From assembly GCA_017453005.1 (NCBI GenBank), contig JAFTKY010000046.1:1-37416 (forward strand): a stretch of DNA of 37,416 bases, in the 5' to 3' direction. The first letter of the stretch is position 1; every line of letters starts with the position of its first letter. Below are positions 1-7,722 of the stretch, in pieces. Under the pieces are notes generated by a model, which was not told where the DNA came from, did no database searches, and saw nothing but the letters and a program-made list of their open reading frames with translations. A program made the position numbers and the translations under genes. This DNA is from Clostridia bacterium (GTDB taxonomy: Bacteria; Bacillota; Clostridia; Oscillospirales; CAG-272).

Positions 1-344
1 GCCGTTGCCACTATCTCAAAATTGTTGAGAAGCGACGCGTTTGCTGCCGTCGTATACGACAGACCAAGCAAAAGAAATATCGGCGCGGCAATATCAAGCA
101 CTATCATAGCCACGGTATACGGCAGGTCAGCGCGTGTTATTTTCTTTTCTGCGTCGTTGGTTTTCCTCACCCGTCTTACAAGGGCAATAACACCCATTCC
201 AAGACCCGCGCCGATATACAGCAGTCCCGCCATAAGCGTTGGCGACATATAGTCCAGCAACAGCTTTGAAAACGGCGAATTCACGGCGTACAGTGCCGCC
301 GCCAGAATTGCCAGCAATATGCCGATGTTTTTAGTTTTTTTCAT
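1..344 (-). CDS. DMT/EamA-family transporter, N-terminal part
   Basis: This gene runs off the left edge, so only about 114 N-terminal residues are present. The start is the ATG at 344, read MKKTKNIGILLAILAAALYA. Three hydrophobic segments are visible (about residues 7-25, 36-55 and 76-96), separated by a short basic loop. The opening helix with an AVNSPFSK-like motif and the later GLSYTTAANASLL segment are typical of the first half of drug/metabolite transporters (EamA repeat, ten helices in full-length members). It starts 6 bp after the pgeF stop, so it is probably the last visible gene of the pyrimidine operon. The substrate cannot be predicted. Confidence 0.75.
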   Translation of the reverse strand, partial: MKKTKNIGILLAILAAALYAVNSPFSKLLLDYMSPTLMAGLLYIGAGLGMGVIALVRRVRKTNDAEKKITRADLPYTVAMIVLDIAAPIFLLLGLSYTTAANASLLNNFEIVAT

Positions 345-350
345 AATTTT

Positions 351-1139
351 TCAACTCTTTCGTATCACCGACAGCATAGTTCCGCGAAGTCCGTGTGAAT
401 ATCTGTGAGAGAAAAACATCTCGGGCTCACAGCAGGTGCATCTGTCGACAATCTCTATGTTTTCGGGAATAACGCCCGAATTTATCAAAAGATATTTATT
501 GAGCGCCACGAGGTCGCAAAAATATTTGCCCGCCGTCCGCGCGCATCTTATAAATTGCATAGCAACGTCATTGCCGAGCGCGTTTGTAAACTCACAAAGA
601 AAGTCCTCGCCGACCTCAAAGCAGCATTTATGTATGCAAGGACCGATGGCAGCGCGGATATTTTTTGCGTCCGCGCCGTATTCCTCGCAAAGCATTCTTA
701 CGCACTTGGGAACAATCCCCTTCACGCTTCCCCGCCAGCCTGCGTGCACCGCGCCGACGGCTATGATTTTATCCCCGTCAAACGCCTCAAAAAGAATGGG
801 AACGCAGTCCGCGCTTTTGACACCGAGAGTGACGTCGGGAGAATCGGTTATATATCCGTCTCCCTCTCGGAGGCTGTCGAGAATATAGTATCCCTGCCCC
901 GCATCACGCCCGTCCACCTTGTAGATAACGTCGGAATGTATCTGCGGCAGAGAAATGACCGAGCGGGGGTCAAAATTTGCCTCTGCGCCGAATATCTCAA
1001 GGTTTCTTATAACCGTGGCGTCATCATCTCCGCGCCCGTAGGCGAGGTTAAAATCCGCCGTATGTACAAGTGTGCTCACGCCTCCCAAACGTGTCGAAAA
1101 GGCGTGAGCAGATTTTATGTTACAAGCCGTGAGAAACAT
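351..1139 (-). CDS. pgeF: Peptidoglycan editing factor PgeF (YlmD/LACC1-type multicopper-fold enzyme)
   Basis: A 262-aa protein of the YfiH/YlmD/LACC1 family, whose members act as purine nucleoside phosphorylase/adenosine deaminase and, in E. coli, influence muropeptide quality control. Family signatures are visible: QIHSD around residues 66-70, SADCVPILF at 109-117, GAVHAGWRG at 129-137 and GPCIHKCCFEVG at 166-177. His68, Cys112 and His132 sit where the family places its metal ligands. The start ATG overlaps the pyrI stop by one base, implying translational coupling. The length is normal for the family. Its place at the end of a UMP biosynthesis operon suggests a link to nucleotide metabolism, but that link is inference. 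Confidence 0.9.
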   Translation of the reverse strand: MFLTACNIKSAHAFSTRLGGVSTLVHTADFNLAYGRGDDDATVIRNLEIFGAEANFDPRSVISLPQIHSDVIYKVDGRDAGQGYYILDSLREGDGYITDSPDVTLGVKSADCVPILFEAFDGDKIIAVGAVHAGWRGSVKGIVPKCVRMLCEEYGADAKNIRAAIGPCIHKCCFEVGEDFLCEFTNALGNDVAMQFIRCARTAGKYFCDLVALNKYLLINSGVIPENIEIVDRCTCCEPEMFFSHRYSHGLRGTMLSVIRKS

Positions 1140-1561
1140 TACTTTTCCTCAAACTTCGCTTCACAGTAAGCGCATCGGTAAACTCTGTTTTTTTCATTGG
1201 TCAGATTGAATATCTGCGAGAGCTCCTGCTCTGTGGAGGTGATACATCTGGGATTTTTACAGAAAATTACGTTTACGAGCTTGTTCGGGAGCGAGATATT
1301 CTTTTTCTCAACTATCTCCCCGCCCTTGATAATATTGACGGTAACGCCGGGATCAACGTAGCCGAGAATATCCGTATTGACGCTTATGTCCGCGTCTATT
1401 TTGATGATGTCTTTTCTGCCCATTTTACGGCTTGCCACATTTTTGATTATCGCTATCGTGCAGTCCTGCAGCTCAAGTCCAAGAAGATTGTAAAGCTGAA
1501 GTCCCTTGCCTGCGGTAATATGGTCTATTACGATACCGTTATTTATTGAATCTACGTGCAT
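1139..1561 (-). CDS. pyrI: Aspartate carbamoyltransferase regulatory chain PyrI
   Basis: A 140-aa regulatory subunit of aspartate transcarbamoylase. Its N-terminal nucleotide-binding domain (about 1-95) contains ITAGKGLQLYNLL and SRKMGRKD, the latter matching the family region that contacts allosteric nucleotides. The C-terminal zinc domain has the four expected cysteines C101, C106, C130 and C133 in the C-x4-C and C-x2-C pattern. It starts 3 bp after the pyrB stop, as expected for a subunit made in step with PyrB. Its presence implies a PyrB6-PyrI6-type enzyme under nucleotide feedback control, by analogy with characterised ATCases. Confidence 0.95.
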   Translation of the reverse strand: MHVDSINNGIVIDHITAGKGLQLYNLLGLELQDCTIAIIKNVASRKMGRKDIIKIDADISVNTDILGYVDPGVTVNIIKGGEIVEKKNISLPNKLVNVIFCKNPRCITSTEQELSQIFNLTNEKNRVYRCAYCEAKFEEK

Positions 1562-1564
1562 ATA

Positions 1565-2485
1565 TTAAACCTCGATTTCTAAAAGCTTCATGATAAGAGC
1601 CATTCTCATGTATTTTCCGTTGAGCACCTGCTTGAAGTAGCACGCGCGCGGGTCGTCGTCTATCGCGACGGATATCTCATTCACTCTGGGGAGCGGGTGC
1701 ATGATACAGAGATCATCCTTTGCGCCCTTGAGCTTCTCGGGTGTGAGAATGTAGCTGTCCTTGAGACGGAGATAGTCCTCCTCGTTGAAGAATCTCTCGC
1801 GCTGAACTCTCGTCATGTAGAGAATGTCAAGCTCGGGCATGACCGCTTCAAGATCCGTGGTCTGTGAATACTCCAATCCGTGCGCCTGAATAACGTCCTT
1901 TTTGACGTAGCTGGGGAGCTTGAGCTCAACGGGAGATATAAGCACGAATTTTATACCCGTGTAGCGAGACAGCGCCTCTATAAGCGAATGTACCGTGCGT
2001 CCGAATTTAAGGTCGCCGCAAAGTCCTACCGTGAGATTGTCAAGCCTTCCCTTTTCACGCGAAATGGTACAGAGGTCGGCAAGCGTCTGGGTTGGGTGAT
2101 TGTGTCCGCCGTCCCCCGCGTTTATGACGGGAATGGACGCGTTCATAGCGGCAACGAGAGGTGCGCCCTCCTTAGGATGACGCATAGCGATTATGTCTGC
2201 ATAGCAGGATACGGTCTTTGCCGTGTCAGCAACGCTCTCGCCCTTTGCCGCGGAGCTTGACGCGGCGTTGGACATGCTCAGCACCTGTCCGCCAAGCTCG
2301 TACATAGCCGCCTCGAAGGAAAGACGCGTACGGGTCGACGGCTCAAAAAACAGCGTCGCAAGCTTTTTGCCGTGGCAGATCTCGGAATACTTTTTAGGAT
2401 CTGCGATAATATCCTCTGCCGTGCGGATAAGCTCCTCTATTTCAGTTGTCGAAAGGTCTCTTATATCTATAAGACTTCTGCTCAT
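1565..2485 (-). CDS. pyrB: Aspartate carbamoyltransferase catalytic chain PyrB
   Basis: A 306-aa enzyme that condenses carbamoyl phosphate with aspartate to form N-carbamoylaspartate, the committed step of pyrimidine synthesis. Carbamoyl-phosphate-binding motifs are intact: FFEPSTRTR (residues 46-54), KGESVADT (81-88), GHNHPTQ (127-133) and HPLPR (263-267). The length matches the family. The start follows a purine-rich GGAAAGGA ribosome site. It lies after two intercistronic hairpins that separate it from pyrE, and 3 bp before pyrI. Confidence 0.97.
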   Translation of the reverse strand: MSRSLIDIRDLSTTEIEELIRTAEDIIADPKKYSEICHGKKLATLFFEPSTRTRLSFEAAMYELGGQVLSMSNAASSSAAKGESVADTAKTVSCYADIIAMRHPKEGAPLVAAMNASIPVINAGDGGHNHPTQTLADLCTISREKGRLDNLTVGLCGDLKFGRTVHSLIEALSRYTGIKFVLISPVELKLPSYVKKDVIQAHGLEYSQTTDLEAVMPELDILYMTRVQRERFFNEEDYLRLKDSYILTPEKLKGAKDDLCIMHPLPRVNEISVAIDDDPRACYFKQVLNGKYMRMALIMKLLEIEV

Positions 2486-2526
2486 TTTTCTGTCCTTTCC
2501 TTTCGGGATTTACCGTGTTTTGATAT

Positions 2527-2579
2527 GCGCTTTTGCAGTGCAAAAGCGCGGCGTTAAGCTCGCCTTACGAGCTTAACGC
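2527..2579. repeat. Two perfect hairpins between pyrE and pyrB
   Basis: Two adjacent perfect inverted repeats lie in the pyrE-pyrB gap. One has 10-bp arms GCGCTTTTGC (2527-2536 and 2540-2549) with a 3-nt loop. The other has 12-bp arms GCGTTAAGCTCG (2551-2562 and 2568-2579) with a 5-nt loop and overlaps the pyrE stop codon. Neither is followed by a U-run on the coding strand, so they look like mRNA-processing or stabilising stem-loops, or REP-like repeats, rather than terminators. Confidence 0.6.
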
Positions 2580-3229
2580 GAAGCACCATTGATAGAGAGA
2601 TAATTCTTTATTCTCTCAACGTTCTCGCGGTTAGCCTCGTCCTCTTCAAGATATTCGATAATATCGTATACGTCAACTATGGAATATACGGGGAAGCCGA
2701 ACTGCTCCTCGATCTCCTGCATAGCACCCTTTTCTGTCTGGCCCTTTTCCTTGCGGTCAACCATGATAAAGGTTGCGGCAACCTTCGTGCCCTCGAGGTG
2801 AGAAAGTATTTCCATGCTCTCACGGATAGCAGTGCCTGCGGTGATAACGTCCTCAATAATGACGATCTCCTCGCCTACCTGAGGAACGTATCCTACGAAT
2901 ACGCCGCCCTCGCCGTGGTCCTTTACTTCCTTACGGTTAAAGAAGAAGGGTACGTTGAGGTTATTCTTTGAAAGTGCGACTGCTGCGGAAACAGCCAAGG
3001 ATATTCCCTTGTATGCAGGGCCGTAAAGAACTGCCTTCTTTGCGCCGAGCTTTTCAAAATACGCCTTTGCGTAGAACTCTCCGAGCTTTGCGATATCGTC
3101 GCCCGTCTTTATCATTCCGGCATTTATAAAGTAGGGTATCTTTCTGCCCGACTTTGCGGTGAAATCACCAAACTTCAAAACTCCCGCGCTCTCCAAAAAC
3201 TGTATAAATTCTCTCTTGTAGCTTCCCAT
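2573..3229 (-). CDS. pyrE: Orotate phosphoribosyltransferase PyrE
   Basis: A 218-aa enzyme converting orotate plus PRPP to OMP. The PRPP motif IIEDVITAGTA is at residues 124-134 and the catalytic-loop motif KDHGEGG at 103-109. The reading frame is open further upstream to 3391, but the ATG at 3229 is chosen because an AAGGAG ribosome site precedes it and because the longer frame would run through the 3' end of pyrF and an intercistronic repeat. The C-terminus (NGASR) is encoded within a hairpin that also contains the stop codon, which may mean the repeat altered the protein end. Confidence 0.95.
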   Translation of the reverse strand: MGSYKREFIQFLESAGVLKFGDFTAKSGRKIPYFINAGMIKTGDDIAKLGEFYAKAYFEKLGAKKAVLYGPAYKGISLAVSAAVALSKNNLNVPFFFNRKEVKDHGEGGVFVGYVPQVGEEIVIIEDVITAGTAIRESMEILSHLEGTKVAATFIMVDRKEKGQTEKGAMQEIEEQFGFPVYSIVDVYDIIEYLEEDEANRENVERIKNYLSINGASR

Positions 3230-3265
3230 TATTGTTTTACTCCTTATAGTTTTATTTAACTTAAC

Positions 3266-3311
3266 AGTGCAGAGTGCACTTTCTTGAATTCTGCAATCAA
3301 TCGCAGAATTC
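3266..3311. repeat. Short inverted repeats between pyrF and pyrE
   Basis: The short pyrF-pyrE gap holds a GTGCAGAGTGCACT-type repeat (from about 3266) related to the heptamer repeats at 4958 and 22480. A 9-bp perfect inverted repeat GAATTCTGC also occurs at 3286-3294 and 3303-3311. The second arm lies inside the last pyrF codons. There is no U-run, so a terminator is unlikely. Confidence 0.5.
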
Positions 3312-3995
3312 AGAAACGCATCGTCTGTACGCCGCAACGGGGTCGGCGGCTGCCGTGATAGGCCTGCCGACAACGATGTAATCCGAGCCAATCTCCTTTG
3401 CCTGAGCAGGTGTCATAACTCTCTTCTGGTCACCAACGTCACCGTCTGCAAAGCGAACGCCGGGGGTTACGGTGCAAAAATCCTTGCCGCAGGTATCGTG
3501 TACCTTGTCTGCCTCAAGGGGCGAGCAAACAACGCCGTCAAGACCTGCTATTTTTGCGTTGTGAGCGTAGTGCATAACAACCTCGTCAATCGGTCTGCCG
3601 ATAAGGAGGTCGTTTGTCATTCTCTCCTGGTCGGTGGAGGTCAGCTGCGTTACCGCGATGAGCATGGGGCGTGTGCCGTCGGGACGGGTAAGTCCCTCAA
3701 TAGCCGCCTCCATCATAGCAATAGTTCCCGCCGCGTGAAGGTTGGTCATGTCAACGTCAAGGCGCGAGAGCACCGACATGGACTTTTTGACCGTATTCGG
3801 AATATCGTGAAGCTTGAGGTCAAGGAATATCTTGTGGCCTCTCGCCTTTATCTGTCTTACTATCTCGGGACCCTCCGCGTAGAAAAGCTCCATGCCTATC
3901 TTTACGAAAGGCTTTTCGTCCTGAAATTTGTCCAGAAAGCTGAACACCTGCTCCGCACTTGCAAAATCACAAGCAACAATTACGTCTTTTCCCAT
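3297..3995 (-). CDS. pyrF: Orotidine 5'-phosphate decarboxylase PyrF
   Basis: A 232-aa group I OMP decarboxylase that releases CO2 from OMP to give UMP. The catalytic Asp-Lys-Asp signature is [10 protein letters not shown] (residues 59-68, with D59, K61 and D64). The phosphate-binding end is present as VTPGVRF and later YIVVGRPIT. The ATG follows a GGAGG ribosome site 9 bases upstream. It is 33 bp from pyrD. The last codons fall in a small inverted repeat. Confidence 0.97.
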   Translation of the reverse strand: MGKDVIVACDFASAEQVFSFLDKFQDEKPFVKIGMELFYAEGPEIVRQIKARGHKIFLDLKLHDIPNTVKKSMSVLSRLDVDMTNLHAAGTIAMMEAAIEGLTRPDGTRPMLIAVTQLTSTDQERMTNDLLIGRPIDEVVMHYAHNAKIAGLDGVVCSPLEADKVHDTCGKDFCTVTPGVRFADGDVGDQKRVMTPAQAKEIGSDYIVVGRPITAAADPVAAYRRCVSEFCD

Positions 3996-4028
3996 TTTTT
4001 ATATCCTCCAATTTTTATTTTTACCTTT

Positions 4029-4946
4029 TCAGTGTGCCGCGCCGATTATCTCGGACAGGCTGTTTATTCCGTATTTCTCCATAGCTCTCGGAAGGTCGTT
4101 TACTATGTCACGCGACGCGTAGGGGTTTATAAGGTTAGCCGCGCCGACCTCGACCGCCGTCGCTCCCGCGAGCATATATTCAATAACGTCCTCCGCACTC
4201 GACACACCACCCATACCGACTATCGGTATCTTTACCGCGTCATATACCTGATAGACCATGCGTATGCCGACGGGCTTTATCGCAGGACCCGAAAATCCGC
4301 CCATTTTGTTGGCGATTACGGGCTTTTTGGTCTTGAGGTCAATTCTCATACCGAGAAGCGTATTTATAAGGCTTATTCCGTCAGCGCCCGCGTCCTCGCA
4401 CGCCTTGGCTATTGAAACGATATTCGTAACGTTGGGGGAAAGCTTTATGATAAGGGGCTTTTTCGTGACCCTGCGGACTGCTCTCGTCACCTCTGCCGCT
4501 GCCTCGGGGTCTGTGCCGAAGCTCATGCCGCCCCCGTGGACGTTGGGGCAGGACACGTTTACCTCAAACCAACCTATCTGCTCCTCGCCGTCAAGTCTTT
4601 CGACCGTGTACGCGTAATCCTCGACTGAAAATCCGCTCACGTTTGCCATGACGGGCTTATTGAACACAGCCTTGAGCCTTGGAAGCTCCTCGGAGATGAC
4701 CTTGTCAACACCGGGATTCTGAAGTCCTACGGCGTTTATCATGCCCTCGGTACACTCCGCAATTCTCGGTGTGGGGTTTCCGAATCTCTTGTCCTTTGTC
4801 GTTCCCTTGAAGGAAAACGAGCCGAGACAGTTTATATCGTAAAGCTCTGCAAATTCATATCCAAAGCCGAACGTACCGCTTGCGGGGATAATGGGATTGT
4901 CCATTTCAATTCCGCAAAGATTAACTTTAGTATTCATATTATCCAT
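4029..4946 (-). CDS. pyrD: Dihydroorotate dehydrogenase class 1B, catalytic subunit PyrD
   Basis: A 305-aa FMN-binding barrel enzyme oxidising dihydroorotate to orotate. The FMN/substrate motifs PASGTFGFGYEF (21-32) and NAVGLQNPG (71-79) are present. The base is Cys133 in EVNVSCPNVHGG, as in class 1 enzymes. A cysteine base together with the adjacent PyrK subunit identifies the NAD-dependent class 1B complex. The start could be Met1 (4946) or Met4 (4937); neither has a clear ribosome site because the upstream gap is filled by a repeat. This may lower its translation relative to pyrK. Confidence 0.95.
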   Translation of the reverse strand: MDNMNTKVNLCGIEMDNPIIPASGTFGFGYEFAELYDINCLGSFSFKGTTKDKRFGNPTPRIAECTEGMINAVGLQNPGVDKVISEELPRLKAVFNKPVMANVSGFSVEDYAYTVERLDGEEQIGWFEVNVSCPNVHGGGMSFGTDPEAAAEVTRAVRRVTKKPLIIKLSPNVTNIVSIAKACEDAGADGISLINTLLGMRIDLKTKKPVIANKMGGFSGPAIKPVGIRMVYQVYDAVKIPIVGMGGVSSAEDVIEYMLAGATAVEVGAANLINPYASRDIVNDLPRAMEKYGINSLSEIIGAAH

Positions 4947-4957
4947 AAATCTGATAA

Positions 4958-5052
4958 GTGCAGAGTGCAGAATGCAGAGTGCAGAATTACTGTTGAAAAC
5001 CGCTTGCGGTTTTCTTCCTTAACTCTTAACTCTTCACTCTTAACTCTTAACT
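4958..5052. repeat. Composite heptamer repeat between pyrK and pyrD
   Basis: The 111-bp pyrK-pyrD gap is almost entirely repeat. It has reiterations of the heptamer GCAGAGT/GCAGAAT (4958-4985), a GAAAACCGC hairpin with its complement (about 4995-5014), and reiterations of TTAACTC/TAACTCT (about 5019-5052). The heptamer array recurs on the opposite strand at about 22476-22514, and a degenerate piece occurs at 3266. It looks like an expanding simple-repeat element inserted inside an operon. Confidence 0.7.
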
Positions 5053-5057
5053 CCTAA

Positions 5058-5789
5058 CTACCAGATTATTTCCTCCCTCTCAAGCACGGGGCCGTCCTTG
5101 CAAATTCTCTTATAACCCGTGAGCGTCTGGCACGAGCATCCCATACACGCACCAAATCCGCAGCCCATACGCTCCTCAAAGCTGAGCTGTCCGCTCGTGG
5201 TAGCTACACGGTTTATAGCGCGGAACATAGGCATAGGTCCGCAGGTATAGAAATACGAATAATCAAGTCCCGTGAGCACGTCGGTAACAAAGCCCTTCGT
5301 GCCCACGCTGCCGTCAACCGTGGTGATATACACCTTGTCAGTGAGTGCCTTGAATTCATCGTAGCAGAATATCTCCTCTGCCTTGTTAAAGCCGAGTATT
5401 ACGGACGGGGTCTTGCCCTCCTCGACGAGCTTCTTGCAAAGTCCGTAGAGCGGAGGGATACCGACGCCGCCGCCTATAAGCACGGGACTGTCTCCCGATT
5501 TTGATGTATCGTAGCCGTTGCCGAGACCGACGAGCACGTCGAGTGTCTGTCCCACAGCCATCTCTGCCATTTTCTCCGTACCTGCGCCTACGACCTTGTA
5601 GATTATTACAATACTACCCTCATCATAGTCGTGTACCGAGATGGGGCGGCGAAGGTAAAGACCGTCTATCAGTATGTTTACAAACTGTCCCGTCGCCGTG
5701 CACGCGCTCGTGTCGCCGACAAGCGTCATTTTGTAAACGCTCGGCGCGAGCCTTACGTTTTCCTTGATTACGTAAATTCCTTGTGTCAT
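5058..5789 (-). CDS. pyrK: Dihydroorotate dehydrogenase electron-transfer subunit PyrK
   Basis: A 243-aa FAD/[2Fe-2S] subunit that passes electrons from PyrD to NAD+. The FAD-binding motif RRPISV is at residues 47-52, and the NAD-domain glycine motif LIGGGVGIPPL at 104-114. The C-terminal iron-sulfur cysteines C210, C215, C218 and C230 fit C-x4-C-x2-C-x11-C. The start is one base after the pyrC stop, with a GGAG ribosome site inside the pyrC tail, so translation is coupled to pyrC. Confidence 0.96.
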   Translation of the reverse strand: MTQGIYVIKENVRLAPSVYKMTLVGDTSACTATGQFVNILIDGLYLRRPISVHDYDEGSIVIIYKVVGAGTEKMAEMAVGQTLDVLVGLGNGYDTSKSGDSPVLIGGGVGIPPLYGLCKKLVEEGKTPSVILGFNKAEEIFCYDEFKALTDKVYITTVDGSVGTKGFVTDVLTGLDYSYFYTCGPMPMFRAINRVATTSGQLSFEERMGCGFGACMGCSCQTLTGYKRICKDGPVLEREEIIW

Positions 5790-5790
5790 T

Positions 5791-7050
5791 TTATATCTCC
5801 GTATCGTTTTTATAAACTATTCTGCCGTCGCATACCGTGAGCAGACAAGTCCCGTAAACACGGTCTCCCTCAAACGGCGTGCTTCTTCCCTTTGTAAAGA
5901 ACAATCGGGGCTCAATAGTGGTTTCATGCTCTACGTCCCAGACGGTAAAGCCCATATCTCCCTTAATGTCAAATCTCTCTCTCGGGTTGTAGACCATAAG
6001 CTCAAGCAGTCTTTCGAGGCTCATCTTACCAGTCCTTACGAAATTCGTATACATCTCCGCAAACGCCGATTCAAGTCCTACAACACCCATAGCGGACTTC
6101 TCCAGTCCGCGCGACTTTTCCTCAGCCGAGTGGGGAGCGTGGTCTGTGGCTATCATATCTATCGTGCCGTCAAGCACTCCTGAGACAAGCGCCTCGCGGT
6201 CAGACTTGTCTCGCAGAGGGGGATTCATTTTAAATCTCGCGTCCTCCTGCAAATTGCTGTCGTCAAGAATGAGGTAATGTGGTCCCGTCTCGCAGGTTAT
6301 ATTTACACCCTCCGCCTTGGCTTTGCGTATCATATCAACGGATTCCTTTGTGGATATGTGGCAGACGTGGTATTTAACACCCGTCGTCCTTGCAAGCTCA
6401 ATATCTCTTGCGATAGGCCCCCACTCGCTTTCCGAGCAGATGCCTCGGTGTCCGTGCGCCCTTGCGTATTCACCGTCGTGAATGTAGCCGCCCCTCAGGA
6501 GAGAATTGTCCTCACAGTGAGCCGATACGACCTTGCCAAGAGCAGAGACGCGTCTCATAAGGCTCTCCATCATCTCGCCCGACTGAACTCCGCGACCGTC
6601 ATCCGAGTAGCCGACAACGTCAGCCGCCATGCCCTCAATATCCGCCGCCTCTTTGCCCGCCTCCGCGACGGTCAGCGCGCCGAAGGGATGAACGCGAACA
6701 ACTGCCTTTTTGTCTATCGCATCAAGCTGAATTTTGAGATTTTCTTTTGAATCGGGTACGGGATTTAAGTTTGGCATGGTGCAAACGTCGGTATAGCCAC
6801 CCGCCGCCGCAGAGACAGAGCCCGTAAAAATATCCTCTTTATACAAAAATCCCGGCTCGCGAAAATGCACGTGCACATCGCAAAATCCGGGCAGAATAAG
6901 ACAATTATTAAAGGTGACGGTGTCGCCGCCGTCAAGAATGCTGGGAGCTATACTGTCAAGAGAGACAAGTTTGCCGTCACAGAAGGCAAAATCACCGTAA
7001 GTTTTACTTTTGCCAAGGTAATTTTCGGAATTCTTAAAGATAACAAGCAT
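5791..7050 (-). CDS. pyrC: Dihydroorotase PyrC (class I)
   Basis: A 419-aa zinc amidohydrolase cyclising N-carbamoylaspartate to dihydroorotate. The metal-binding DVHVHFREPG motif is at residues 58-67 (H60, H62), and the late IATDHAPHS motif carries the conserved Asp. HCEDNSLL and HVCHIST supply further expected histidines. The frame is open to 7095, but the ATG at 7050 is preferred because an AGGGAG ribosome site lies 8 bases upstream and homologues begin at such a residue. It is the first gene of the pyr operon, about 60 bases downstream of the inferred transcription start. Confidence 0.95.
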   Translation of the reverse strand: MLVIFKNSENYLGKSKTYGDFAFCDGKLVSLDSIAPSILDGGDTVTFNNCLILPGFCDVHVHFREPGFLYKEDIFTGSVSAAAGGYTDVCTMPNLNPVPDSKENLKIQLDAIDKKAVVRVHPFGALTVAEAGKEAADIEGMAADVVGYSDDGRGVQSGEMMESLMRRVSALGKVVSAHCEDNSLLRGGYIHDGEYARAHGHRGICSESEWGPIARDIELARTTGVKYHVCHISTKESVDMIRKAKAEGVNITCETGPHYLILDDSNLQEDARFKMNPPLRDKSDREALVSGVLDGTIDMIATDHAPHSAEEKSRGLEKSAMGVVGLESAFAEMYTNFVRTGKMSLERLLELMVYNPRERFDIKGDMGFTVWDVEHETTIEPRLFFTKGRSTPFEGDRVYGTCLLTVCDGRIVYKNDTEI

Positions 7051-7115
7051 CTGAATTTCTCCCTTTTTCGTCCTTATCGGGAGCGCGACACACACTTCCC
7101 GATTATATTTATAAT

Positions 7116-7144
7116 ATTATATCATATTATAAAATCGTTGTCAA
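7116..7144 (-). promoter_or_regulatory. Promoter of the pyr operon
   Basis: On the minus strand a perfect TTGACA (7139-7144) is separated by exactly 17 bases from a perfect TATAAT (7116-7121). Transcription would start near 7109 and leave a leader of about 58 nt before pyrC. That leader is too short for a PyrR-type antiterminator/terminator, and no U-tailed hairpin is seen in it. Confidence 0.85.
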
Positions 7145-7246
7145 TAAAATACACGCGGATTTATATACAAAATAATAACAAAAAATATATGTATCAGAGT
7201 GAAAATGACGGCAAACAAGTTTTTTTACAAAAATTCAAAAAACATA

Positions 7247-7275
7247 TTGACAAAAGAATTTTTTTGTGATATGAT
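7247..7275 (+). promoter_or_regulatory. Promoter of tRNA-Ser
   Basis: TTGACA (7247-7252), a 17-base spacer, then TATGAT (7270-7275). It ends 21 bases before the tRNA acceptor stem, as expected for a short tRNA precursor leader. It is divergent from the pyr promoter, with about 100 bp between the -35 boxes. Confidence 0.8.
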
Positions 7276-7296
7276 ATTTAAGTCGCGAAACGACAT

Positions 7297-7388
7297 GGAG
7301 AAGTCGCCTAGCTGGTCGAGGGCGCACGATTGGAAATCGTGTAACCGTCAAAAGCGGTTCGAGAGTTCGAATCTCTCCTTCTCCGCCA
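7297..7388 (+). tRNA. tRNA-Ser (anticodon GGA)
   Basis: A 92-nt class II tRNA with encoded CCA. The acceptor stem GGAGAAG (7297-7303) pairs with CTTCTCC (7378-7384), with discriminator G and CCA at 7386-7388. The anticodon stem CACGA/TCGTG (7325-7329, 7337-7341) encloses the loop TTGGAAA, with GGA at 7332-7334. The long variable arm has an ACCG/CGGT stem typical of serine tRNAs. The T arm is GAGAG-TTCGAAT-CTCTC. It reads UCC/UCU codons. Confidence 0.97.
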
Positions 7389-7439
7389 ACACTAAAGGAC
7401 GCCAATAGGCGTCCTTTTTGTGTTAGCGGAGAAGGAGAG
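7373..7439 (+). terminator. Terminator palindrome that extends into the tRNA 3' end
   Basis: The core hairpin AAGGACGCC-AATA-GGCGTCCTT followed by TTT ends the tRNA transcript. The symmetry continues well beyond the terminator. The left arm 7373-7403 begins inside the T arm/acceptor stem of tRNA-Ser, and the right arm 7408-7439 ends with the reverse complement of that tRNA tail (GCGGAGAAGGAGAG). The arms are 31 and 32 nt with few mismatches. The extended folding would compete with the mature tRNA structure. Confidence 0.85.
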
Positions 7440-7625
7440 TCAAAACAAACTATCACACATAAATTTGCATCGCAAATTTATGTAAAAGTTCGAATCTCTC
7501 TTTTCACTGCTTATGACCACCCCAAAAGGGTGCTCTTTTTGCGTTGGCGGAGAAGGAGAGCTAAGATGAAATCTCACCATCTAAATTCGGCACGAATTTA
7601 GATGAGTGTTCTGAATTTAGTCCTC
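7440..7625. repeat. Two related hairpin modules downstream of tRNA-Ser
   Basis: Each module begins after the GCGGAGAAGGAGAG arm, has about 17 loosely similar bases, then a perfect hairpin, then a GTTC-GAAT-like tail. Module 1 has 12-bp arms ACATAAATTTGC (7457-7468, 7472-7483) and is followed at about 7488 by a copy of the tRNA T-loop end GTTCGAATCTCTC. Module 2 has 12-bp arms CATCTAAATTCG (7578-7589, 7593-7604). They may be decayed tRNA-Ser-derived repeats. No complete second tRNA can be folded. Confidence 0.5.
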
Positions 7626-7662
7626 AAGCGCACAAAATCTCCGTAATTCCGATACAAAGGGA

Positions 7663-7691
7663 TTGCGGTTTTTGATTTTTTGTGTTATAAT
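7663..7691 (+). promoter_or_regulatory. Promoter of the small membrane-protein gene
   Basis: A weak -35 box TTGCGG (7663-7668), a 17-base spacer and a perfect TATAAT (7686-7691), followed by a GGAGG ribosome site at 7711-7715. It lies inside the repeat-bracketed segment, so the gene carries its own promoter. Confidence 0.6.
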
Positions 7692-7722
7692 AATGGTATC
7701 AATTAAAAATGGAGGTATTATT

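Noticed and set aside
405..1169. 254-codon plus-strand frame opposite pgeF
   Set aside because: The minus strand encodes all PgeF motifs; no start signal supports the antisense frame.
3230..3391. N-terminal extension of pyrE
   Set aside because: The extension would be translated from the pyrF 3' end and repeat sequence; an AAGGAG site precedes the ATG at 3229.
7051..7115. PyrR-binding attenuator upstream of pyrC
   Set aside because: The leader is too short and has no terminator hairpin with a U-run.
7440..7515. A second tRNA-Ser downstream of the first
   Set aside because: A T-loop end (GTTCGAATCTCTC) is present, but acceptor, D and anticodon arms cannot be formed; treated as a decayed repeat.
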